Shown here in pieces: positions 8,386 to 14,642 of a DNA stretch of 17,241 nt. The translations under genes were made by a program, and so were the position numbers. Below the pieces are notes generated by a model. It saw only the letters and a program-made list of their open reading frames with translations. It was not told where the DNA came from and made no database searches. Each line of letters begins with the position of its first letter. Position 1 is the stretch's first letter. The DNA lies in NCBI GenBank assembly GCA_937996605.1, contig CALKVB010000214.1:1-17241 (forward strand). Reading direction: 5' to 3'. The DNA is from an uncultured Oxalobacteraceae bacterium. Lineage in GTDB: Bacteria > Pseudomonadota > Gammaproteobacteria > Burkholderiales > Burkholderiaceae_D.

Positions 8386-9174
8386 ATGACTGAGGTAAAC
8401 GGAGCCCCTGTGGTCTTGATCACTGGCGCGGCAAAACGGATTGGCCGAGAAATCGCATTGACGATGGCGCGCCAAGGCTGGGACGTCGCTGTGCATTATG
8501 GCCGTTCGCAGGATGAGGCCTTGCAGGTGGTTGATGCCATCAAGGCGATGGGACGTCGCGCGATTGCGGTCCAGGCTGAACTTGGTAATGAGGCGCAAGT
8601 GAAAATGCTCGTGCCGCAAGTGCTAGCGCAGATAGGTCGGATTGATTGCGTGGTCAATAACGCTTCCTTGTTTGAGGCAGATTCCGCTCTCGACTTTAGC
8701 GCTACTTGTCTTGATAAGCATATGCATGCGAACGTGATGGCGCCGATCTTGTTAGCGCAGGCTTTGCATGCTGCTCGACCAGAGACGAGTGGAGCGGCAA
8801 GTGCAAGCGTGATTAATATTCTGGATCAAAAATTATTTAATTTAAATCCAGACTATTTGTCTTACACTTTATCGAAAGCCGCATTACAAAATGCGACTAT
8901 CACACTGGCGCAAGCCCTAGCACCTTTGGTGCGCGTCGTGGGTATTGCCCCTGGATTGTCGATGGTGTCGGGCGACCAGAGTGAAAGTGATTTTAAAGCA
9001 GCACATCAATTGACACCACTCGGTAAATCGAGCATGCCCGAAGATATCGCACAAGCGGTCGCCTATGTGGCGACAGCCAAAGCAATTACTGGCACGACGA
9101 TTTTAGTTGATGGTGGACAGCACTTAATCCCGACACAACGTGATGTTATGTTTATTGCGAAAGCGAAGGATTAA
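8386..9174 (+). CDS. PTR1/FolM-like pteridine reductase (SDR family)
   Basis: A short-chain dehydrogenase/reductase of 262 residues. The cofactor loop is TGAAKRIGR (13-21), the TGxxxRxG form seen in pteridine reductases, followed by HYGRS (37-41), which should bind the NADPH phosphate. NNAS is at 91-94. The catalytic set looks like Asp147, Tyr160 and Lys164: the usual SDR serine is replaced by Asp 13 residues before the Tyr, as in Leishmania PTR1 and E. coli FolM. The expected role is NADPH-dependent reduction of dihydrofolate, dihydrobiopterin or dihydromonapterin. It lies just upstream of folB, another pterin gene. The ATG has AAGAAGAG upstream. The exact substrate cannot be read from sequence. 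Confidence 0.85.
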   Translation: MTEVNGAPVVLITGAAKRIGREIALTMARQGWDVAVHYGRSQDEALQVVDAIKAMGRRAIAVQAELGNEAQVKMLVPQVLAQIGRIDCVVNNASLFEADSALDFSATCLDKHMHANVMAPILLAQALHAARPETSGAASASVINILDQKLFNLNPDYLSYTLSKAALQNATITLAQALAPLVRVVGIAPGLSMVSGDQSESDFKAAHQLTPLGKSSMPEDIAQAVAYVATAKAITGTTILVDGGQHLIPTQRDVMFIAKAKD

Positions 9175-9295
9175 GTAGTCAGTCAATGAAATGGCGCTCT
9201 GCTAGCGCAGTATTCGGTAAGCACGAAGTTGAAAATTTTCTGGTTTGATTTGATCAAGCTTTCATTGTTAGGTAGTTTTTAGAAGCGAATTATTT

Positions 9296-9694
9296 ATGTT
9301 ATCCATACTCCATCACCCCCAACTAGCAGATTGCCGTCGTTTGTTCTTACGTAACTACGAAGTATCGATTAACATCGGCGTACATGAATTTGAAAAGAAG
9401 GGTGAACAACGTGTATTGATCAATGTTGATCTCTACATTCCACTCGCTTTATCGACACCGAAAGATGATCAACTCGACGAAGTCGTTGATTACGATTTTA
9501 TGCGTGGTACGATCGCAGCGCGTGTGGCGCAAGGTCATGTGCATTTACAAGAAACCTTGTGCGATGACGTCGCCAAAATTATGTTGGCACATCCACGTGT
9601 GCGTGCGGTTCGTGTGTCTACGATGAAGCCAGATGTCTACCCAGATTGCGAAGGTGTGGGTGTTGAAGTATTTCAAATTAAATCGGAAGTGTGA
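9296..9694 (+). CDS. folB: Dihydroneopterin aldolase
   Basis: FolB converts 7,8-dihydroneopterin to 6-hydroxymethyl-dihydropterin plus glycolaldehyde in folate synthesis, acting in the cytoplasm as an oligomer. The 132-residue protein shows IGVHEFEKKGEQ (27-38) with the active-site Glu region, VDYDF (64-68), HLQETLCDDVA (83-93) and STMKPD (108-113), in which Lys111 corresponds to the catalytic lysine (K98 in E. coli). The N-terminal 14 residues extend a little beyond the usual start. It follows the pteridine reductase by 121 bases and runs into ttcA. The ribosome binding site is weak (GAAG). Confidence 0.95.
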   Translation: MLSILHHPQLADCRRLFLRNYEVSINIGVHEFEKKGEQRVLINVDLYIPLALSTPKDDQLDEVVDYDFMRGTIAARVAQGHVHLQETLCDDVAKIMLAHPRVRAVRVSTMKPDVYPDCEGVGVEVFQIKSEV

Positions 9695-9702
9695 GCCTAA
9701 GT

Positions 9703-10644
9703 ATGCAAGTAATTTCGATGCCAGCTTTCGGTGAACAGAGCAAACCAGCGACGACAAAGTCAGCGGAAAAAATCGCCTACGAAAATAATAAATTGCACAA
9801 GCGTTTGTGTCGTTTGGTCGGACAAGCGATCGGTGACTTCAACATGATCGAAGACGGCGACAAAGTGATGGTGTGTTTGTCAGGCGGTAAAGATAGTTAC
9901 GCCTTACTCGACATCTTAATGACGCTGCGCCAACGCGCACCGATTAATTTCGACATCGTTGCCGTTAATCTCGACCAAAAGCAGCCTGGCTTCCCAGAAG
10001 AAGTCTTGCCTGCCTATCTCGACAAGCTCGGTATCCCTTACCACATCGAGAATCAAGATACCTATAGCATTGTGAAGAAGTTGGTACCGGAAGGTAAGAC
10101 GACTTGCTCTTTATGTTCACGTTTGCGTCGCGGGATTCTGTATCGTGTGGCCGATGAAATAGGCGCGACCAAGATCGCTCTAGGCCATCACCGTGATGAC
10201 ATCATGGAGACCTTCTTCTTGAATATGTTCTTCGGTGGCAAACTGAAAGGGATGCCTGCAAAGTTACAATCCGATGATGGCCGCCATATCGTGATTCGTC
10301 CGCTCGCTTATGTGAAGGAAGCGGATACCGAGCGTTACGCTAAGGTCAAAGATTTCCCTATCATTCCTTGTAATCTATGTGGCTCGCAAGAAAATCTTCA
10401 ACGCAAACATGTGAAGCAATTGATGCGTGAATGGGATAAGCAGCACCCAGGCCGTGTTGATAATATTTTCTCGGCTTTATCTACGGTTGTTCCATCCCAC
10501 TTGATGGATAAGGATTTGTTTAATTTCCGCGATTTGAAATTAACTGGTGAAGCAATCCCTCACGGTGACATCGCTTTTGACGAAGAGCCGTGCTCAACAC
10601 CGACAACAGGTGTGATTCAATTGCAGCTTGATGCAGAAGATTAA
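9703..10644 (+). CDS. ttcA: tRNA 2-thiocytidine(32) synthetase TtcA
   Basis: TtcA adds sulfur to C32 of certain tRNAs using ATP and a [4Fe-4S] cluster. The PP-loop SGGKDS is at residues 60-65, the cluster cysteine pair CSLC at 135-138, and CNLC at 223-226 supplies the third ligand. GHHRDD (161-166) is also typical. Length from this ATG is 313 residues, normal for the family. Two starts compete: a GTG at 9691 overlapping the folB stop as GTGA, and the ATG at 9703. I prefer 9703 because GAG lies 7 bases upstream, but coupling through the GTG is possible. The gene is closed by an intrinsic terminator. Confidence 0.95.
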   Translation: MQVISMPAFGEQSKPATTKSAEKIAYENNKLHKRLCRLVGQAIGDFNMIEDGDKVMVCLSGGKDSYALLDILMTLRQRAPINFDIVAVNLDQKQPGFPEEVLPAYLDKLGIPYHIENQDTYSIVKKLVPEGKTTCSLCSRLRRGILYRVADEIGATKIALGHHRDDIMETFFLNMFFGGKLKGMPAKLQSDDGRHIVIRPLAYVKEADTERYAKVKDFPIIPCNLCGSQENLQRKHVKQLMREWDKQHPGRVDNIFSALSTVVPSHLMDKDLFNFRDLKLTGEAIPHGDIAFDEEPCSTPTTGVIQLQLDAED

Positions 10645-10680
10645 AGCAGTTCTATATAAGGTCGTGATGGCCACCAAGAA

Positions 10681-10718
10681 TGCCTCATAGGCCTTTAGCC
10701 TAGAGGCATTTTCTTTTT
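10681..10718 (+). terminator. Intrinsic terminator after ttcA
   Basis: The stem is TGCCTC (10681-10686) with GAGGCA (10703-10708), extended by TAGGC (10688-10692) with GCCTA (10698-10702) around a single bulged A at 10687. The loop is CTTTA and the T-rich tract TTTTCTTTTT (10709-10718) follows at once. It lies 36 bases after the ttcA stop. Confidence 0.9.
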
Positions 10719-11111
10719 GTAATTTCCATTTTAAATGCGCTTAATCACAGCGCCAGACTTCGTACATTCCTTGTCCGTAAAAGTTTTAATTTTTTTTGCA
10801 GTATGCAGTTATTTTTTCTTGCATGCCCTTGGTATTGAGGATTCGGAGACGCCAAATCGTCATCGCTATCATAGATTTTTGTTGATGTGATCACTGTATC
10901 GTTTGCGCACTCACGGCAAAATTTAATTAACTTTAAATTGCTTTAAAGATTATTTTTTTTAGTAAATGTTAATTAAATTGTGAAAGTATATGTTTTAAAT
11001 TAAAAATATAAAAATGTAAAACTTAATTTATACTTTTTGATGTATTGTTCGGGCTTTTTGTTATTCGAAATTCATGTCGGCAGGCTTGATAATTGAACAG
11101 GAGTGTGAAAC
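10719..11111 (+). promoter_or_regulatory. Very A/T-rich upstream region of the peptide cluster
   Basis: About 390 bases with no gene. From 10921 to 11040 only 14 of 120 bases are G or C. A perfect 12-bp inverted repeat is present: AATTTAATTAAC (10920-10931) and GTTAATTAAATT (10968-10979). CTTTAAA recurs at 10-base spacing (10931 and 10941). The promoter of the LuxR-type gene must be here or just downstream. TATACT at 11029-11034 is one possible -10, without a good -35. Such composition is typical of regions bound by nucleoid silencers of the H-NS/MvaT type. Confidence 0.55.
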
Positions 11112-11336
11112 ATGTTGGCAAGACTGACACCTCGTGAAAACGAGGTTTTGCTTGGTTTAGTGTATGGAAAATCCAATAAGGGAATTGCGATTGATTTAGG
11201 AATCAGTCCTTTTACTGTGCGTGATCATGTAACGAATTTGATGAACAAATTAGGTGCGCGAAATCGTGTTGAGTTGGTTGCTTTAACTGCTTCGGTACGT
11301 CCCGATAAGCTGCCCCCTACATCTGTAGGATTGTGA
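11112..11336 (+). CDS. Small LuxR-type (GerE) DNA-binding regulator
   Basis: A 74-residue protein that is almost only a LuxR C-terminal helix-turn-helix domain. LTPRENEVL (5-13), G-K-SNKGIAIDLGIS (19-32) and TVRDHVTNLMNKLG (35-48) match the GerE pattern closely. No receiver, acyl-homoserine lactone or other sensor domain is attached, so any signal must enter in another way, by expression level or partner binding. AGGAG (11099-11103) sits 8 bases before the ATG, a strong ribosome binding site. It lies directly upstream of the peptide gene, 66 bases from its start, and is the likely regulator of the cluster and perhaps of itself. Confidence 0.93.
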   Translation: MLARLTPRENEVLLGLVYGKSNKGIAIDLGISPFTVRDHVTNLMNKLGARNRVELVALTASVRPDKLPPTSVGL

Positions 11337-11365
11337 TGTTTAAGCATGACTTTTAAAGTGAGCGT

Positions 11366-11389
11366 CTGCCCAAATTCGGGCAGTTTTTT
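11366..11389 (+). terminator. Intrinsic terminator/attenuator in front of the peptide gene
   Basis: A 6-bp GC-rich stem, CTGCCC (11366-11371) with GGGCAG (11378-11383), loop AAATTC, is followed by six T (11384-11389). The next bases are AGGAG, the ribosome binding site of the peptide gene. Transcripts from the regulator gene should partly stop here, so the peptide and later genes would be made only on read-through RNA or from a promoter I cannot see. Confidence 0.8.
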
Positions 11390-11402
11390 AGGAGAAATAA
11401 AA

Positions 11403-11540
11403 ATGCAAAATATTGAACAATTTGAAAATGAAATCGTTGAAATCGAAATCGCAGAGTTGTTGGACGAAGAGCGTCGTATTGAGCCAATCTCTGCATGTGC
11501 AGCTGCAACAGCATGCGCAGAAGTAACACATCGTTGGTAA
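11403..11540 (+). CDS. Putative RiPP-like precursor peptide, 45 residues
   Basis: A short gene with a strong ribosome binding site (AGGAG at 11390-11394, 8 bases before the ATG). The N-terminal 27 residues are very acidic and helix-prone (E5, E8, E10, E13, E15, E18, D21, E22, E23, E27), like a RiPP leader. The C-terminal part changes abruptly to SACAAATACAEVTHRW (30-45), Ala-rich with Cys32 and Cys38 and an aromatic end, like a core. There is no signal peptide, no membrane segment and no GG cleavage site. An in-frame ATG at 11346 would add 19 residues but has no ribosome binding site and reads through the terminator. The neighbours, a tailoring-like enzyme and an M50 protease with a possible leader-binding domain, support a modified peptide. 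I know no named family for it. Confidence 0.72.
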   Translation: MQNIEQFENEIVEIEIAELLDEERRIEPISACAAATACAEVTHRW

Positions 11541-11759
11541 TCAACGGTAGTTAGTTCATCGGTGGTGTCAAATTTAACGCAGTCATTTCTGAAATTAATT
11601 TGCAGATCTAAAAGCAAAAAATTTGGCACCATGCACGTCTCTTACAGGGCGTTCAAAAACTAGTAGTGAGTATCTTGTGAGTGCGAATTGAAGTCTCAAA
11701 CAGGTTTCAATAGGTGCCTAAAATTGTTGATTCAATAGTGAAATAGCGAGTCCCTGAAT
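11541..11759 (+). promoter_or_regulatory. Spacer between peptide gene and acyltransferase-like gene
   Basis: 219 bases without a supportable gene. A possible long-range hairpin pairs GGTGTCAAATTT (11564-11575) with AAATTTGGCACC (11619-11630), all pairs Watson-Crick except one G-T, with a 43-base loop. A small stem, CGTTG (11532-11536) with CAACG (11542-11546), surrounds the peptide stop codon. Neither has a T run. They could stabilise or process the peptide mRNA. I could not identify a promoter. Confidence 0.4.
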
Positions 11760-12752
11760 ATGAATGTTATGCCACACCAAGGAAATTCTAGAATCTCTCT
11801 TAGTTCGTTGAGTAATATTCCGGTGCGCAAAGTCAGGCAGGCATTTGTTTATTTGAATGCTCGGCGGTTTGGTCTCTCAGTTGAGAATGCAAAGGCTTGC
11901 GCGATCAAATGGAACAAGCTTCTAGCAAGTTGTTTCACTCAATCAGTCGTTGGTGAGTTATATAACACGTCCAAAGTGAGAACAGTGGGATTTCCTGCAG
12001 AGCGTACAGGAAAAGAACTCTATGCAACTGCACATTTTTCAGCCTACACCATTGTTTCAATTGCACTTTCAAAGGCTTATGGCCGGCCAGTGTATGTGCT
12101 TGTTGGACAGCCGCCAAAGGATTGGGAAGATACATTGATCCTTAGTTTGGCAGACGCGGGGGTTCATGGAACTATCATACGCAGTGATTTCTCTCAGTTA
12201 AAACGTGTCAAGCGGGCCATCGCGGAAGACGCCATTATTATTTCGCTGATTGATGTACCTTGGACCAGAGACAATATTTCAAATCGAAGCTATCAGAGCT
12301 TTCAATTTGGGTCAGGTGAAATCATTGCCAGCTACTCTATTTTTAAGCTCGCGAATATCGTTGGGCTCGAGCCAACTTTTGTCTTGTGTGAGCCTTCAGC
12401 GGAGGGCTTTGATGTGGTTCACTATGGAAGCCTAAATCAGGCGGAGTGTTTCGAGAAGCTATTAGCCGCTGTGTATCGGGCACCTGAACACTTTGAACGT
12501 TTCTGCGAATTGCAACAGTACTATATTGGTGGTAACGAAGTCGCGGAAATTGCAACGTTCCAATTGGGGGACCATCGTTATATCGTCGATTCTATTCGAA
12601 AGAAATATTGGAAACTGGGGGAAGGATTTTCCGCTTACCTCAATCAAGCCTTGCAACAGCAGTTGATACCTCTTTCAGAGATCACTGATGCGCTCTTAAG
12701 CCAAGTCTATAAACAAACAGGCCAACGATATGACGAAGTCGTATTTTTTTAA
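11760..12752 (+). CDS. Unknown tailoring protein, distantly LpxL/HtrB acyltransferase-like
   Basis: A 330-residue soluble or membrane-associated protein. I do not recognise it firmly. The order TAHFSAY (90-96), then a Rossmann-like strand RPVYVLVG (109-116), then AIAEDAIIISLIDVPW (153-168) and the F-G-S-G / LA-x-x-x-G-L-x-P segments (183-205) recall the lysophospholipid/lipid A acyltransferase superfamily, where a His-x4-acid motif is followed by a D-x-P and LA-x-x-x-x-x-P pattern. Here His92 is followed by Thr97 instead of Asp or Glu, so catalysis may be altered or the resemblance may mislead. The C-terminal third (230-330) is helical and unlike that family. No clear ribosome binding site precedes the ATG at 11760. 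Its last 23 bases overlap the protease gene, so the two are coupled. Confidence 0.8.
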   Translation: MNVMPHQGNSRISLSSLSNIPVRKVRQAFVYLNARRFGLSVENAKACAIKWNKLLASCFTQSVVGELYNTSKVRTVGFPAERTGKELYATAHFSAYTIVSIALSKAYGRPVYVLVGQPPKDWEDTLILSLADAGVHGTIIRSDFSQLKRVKRAIAEDAIIISLIDVPWTRDNISNRSYQSFQFGSGEIIASYSIFKLANIVGLEPTFVLCEPSAEGFDVVHYGSLNQAECFEKLLAAVYRAPEHFERFCELQQYYIGGNEVAEIATFQLGDHRYIVDSIRKKYWKLGEGFSAYLNQALQQQLIPLSEITDALLSQVYKQTGQRYDEVVFF

Positions 12753-13776
12753 CTGTGACGATTTCATACTTGATGATCAAGGCGGGACTTTTATTCGTGG
12801 AAAAAGGCGCTTTTCTCTAAAAATAGGTTCCACACAGCTTTCACAGAAAATACAGCAGCATGTTCAACAGAAAAGCTGTTTTCCTGAAACAGAATATCCT
12901 GTGAATGTGCTCTTAACTTTACTTCGTAATGGTTTACTCAAACCTAAAATGGATGAAGGGGCGCGTAGTTCAATCGAGCACCTTTTCTCTCATATTCAAA
13001 TTTTGTGTGGCAATATACTCCGTCAAGTGCAATCTGCCTTTGAACGTGATTTTTTCTATGCATACCTAAAGTTGAGACTCTCTAGTATTTCACAAGGCAT
13101 GAGCAACCAAGGCACGATGGTAATTATTCCTGAATCTATTGTGAAAGTAATGGTGAGACCCTGGGCTTGGCTCCTCAATCCAATTGGGATTGTCCTGCTT
13201 GGGGTATTTAATGTCTTGTGGCTAGCTTGGGAGTCCGGTGGAAATTGGCCACGCATTGAGGAACTGAGAAACGCCCATCATTTAAATCCGTACACAATAC
13301 TTTTGATATTACTGATCTCGTTTATTTTGCATGAACTGGCGCATGCTGCGTCTGCATATAGCGTAAATGGTCAATGTGGCGCAGTTCGATGGCGACGTCT
13401 TTTTTTTGTATTCCCTTTTTTAGCCGCCCATTTGCCCAATCTGCAAAATTGTAAGCCTGTCGACCGTCTGGCTATCTCAGCCGCTGGTCCAGTATTTCAA
13501 ATTTCTTGTTCCATCCTCTTGTTACAGAGTTTCGCACAGTCACCTAGTATTTGTTATGCGTCTTTAATTTCCATTTTGGTCGCACTTCTCAATTTCATTC
13601 CGTTTCAAGGTAGCGATGGATATTGGATGTTGGTAGAAATCCTAAGTGGTCGCCGACCAGAATTAAGCTTGAAGTGGGGTACTGCGAAACCAATTGATAT
13701 CATTTATACGATTCTGCTTTTTACTATAGTGCTTGTTTCGTGCGGATTTGTTGCGGGCTACTTTGGCCGAATTTAA
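12730..13776 (+). CDS. M50-family membrane zinc metalloprotease with RRE-like N-terminus
   Basis: A 348-residue protein. The zinc-binding HELAH motif (201-205) sits at the end of a hydrophobic helix (188-200). AISAAGP (248-254) and LLNFIPFQGSDGYW (286-299), with Asp296 as the likely third ligand, complete the M50 active site in the form common to peptide zinc metalloproteases near bacteriocin and RiPP genes. Further membrane segments lie at about 147-167, 223-235, 276-292 and 325-345. Residues 18-73 read like a PqqD/RRE winged helix (F-I-R-G-x-x-R-F-S-L, then LLTLLRNGLL), which in RiPP systems binds the leader; this part is inferred. Likely role: cleaving or releasing the 45-residue peptide. 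The start overlaps the previous gene by 23 bases; ACAGG lies 8 bases upstream. Confidence 0.88.
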   Translation: MTKSYFFNCDDFILDDQGGTFIRGKRRFSLKIGSTQLSQKIQQHVQQKSCFPETEYPVNVLLTLLRNGLLKPKMDEGARSSIEHLFSHIQILCGNILRQVQSAFERDFFYAYLKLRLSSISQGMSNQGTMVIIPESIVKVMVRPWAWLLNPIGIVLLGVFNVLWLAWESGGNWPRIEELRNAHHLNPYTILLILLISFILHELAHAASAYSVNGQCGAVRWRRLFFVFPFLAAHLPNLQNCKPVDRLAISAAGPVFQISCSILLLQSFAQSPSICYASLISILVALLNFIPFQGSDGYWMLVEILSGRRPELSLKWGTAKPIDIIYTILLFTIVLVSCGFVAGYFGRI

Positions 13777-14642
13777 GTCTAGCTTTCTAGTGGGGTTGCT
13801 ATCGCATTTGAAGGAGAATCTGCATCCGTATCAAGAGCAATCCTTGCGATTGTGTTGTCGTGCGCAGTGACGAAAGTAGCGGAGTAGATTTTGGTAGGAG
13901 CTTGCATCGGAAATGATGATCAACCTGCTCTAAGAAGTGGCGAGAAAAAGCGAACATATCGAGCATCGTGGTCTTGCGCTTACATTCGATTTAAGCATAT
14001 TCGAAGCTGCCTAAGGTGCATCAGTTCGTTGATAGTCGGATCGCAATATAAAGCAATTATTCAACCGATTGCGAATCCTCGATGTTTAATTTGGTTGCGC
14101 CAATTCGAAACGAAGGTAGTAGAGAAACTCCTCAATTCGCGCTAACGATTGGTGGTCATACAATCGATATGTCGCCACCATCTCACATCGATTGAATGCT
14201 AAAAAGACACTATGGAGTCCGCTATTCTGCTATTCTGTTGCCCTGGCTAGATGCCTTTGATTGTCGAAAGCAAAAGTAATTGCAAACGATTTGTTTGTGC
14301 TTTTACTCCCATTTGCGTAGCGCTCATTTGTATTTGGCTCGATTGCTACACCTGTGCCTATCTGTTTGACCTAGCTTCTCGATTGATAATAGCGTGGTAG
14401 TTTTCTCATCCGTATGCTGAAACCCGAAATTACGTATCTCATACTCGAATTTGAGGATTCCGTCACATCAGCATTCGCTTACTTTAAGCGCCCACTACAA
14501 TTACAACAGTGAAAGAAATTTATTGTTTTGTGTGTTGATCCAGAAAAGCGTTGCCTCACGGTATAACTAAATTGGGACCTCGCTTAACAGACAATAATTT
14601 GAAAGTTCAAAATCTAACTAACACTAATTAGGGAGTATTCGA
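13777..14642. other. Long gene-free region after the peptide cluster
   Basis: 866 bases with no coding frame I can support on either strand. An 84-codon frame from a TTG at 13891 lacks a ribosome binding site and has a non-protein-like composition. A tandem repeat, GCTATTCT twice (14221-14236), and a weak hairpin, GGTGG with CCACC around 14151-14178, are visible. No T-tailed terminator follows the protease gene. GGGAG just before 14643 is the ribosome binding site of the next gene. It may be decayed DNA at the edge of an inserted cassette, or hold an untranslated RNA I cannot recognise. Confidence 0.6.

Noticed and set aside
8004..8423. 139-codon minus-strand frame overlapping the methyltransferase gene start
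   Set aside because: It is an out-of-frame shadow of the well-supported methyltransferase, with low-complexity Ser/Arg/His-rich product and no start signal.
9193..9207. GCGCT/AGCGC hairpin between the reductase and folB genes
   Set aside because: Only 5 bp with no T tract; too weak to call.
11346..11402. In-frame 19-residue N-terminal extension of the peptide
   Set aside because: No ribosome binding site precedes the ATG at 11346, and the extension is encoded by the terminator stem and T run, whereas the ATG at 11403 has AGGAG at ideal spacing.
11225..11632. 135-codon minus-strand frame opposite the regulator and peptide genes
   Set aside because: It covers two plus-strand genes with strong ribosome binding sites and codon structure; its own product has no recognisable pattern and no start signal.
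13891..14145. 84-codon plus-strand frame after the protease gene
   Set aside because: It starts at TTG without a ribosome binding site, and its Cys/Arg/Ser-rich product looks like translated non-coding DNA.
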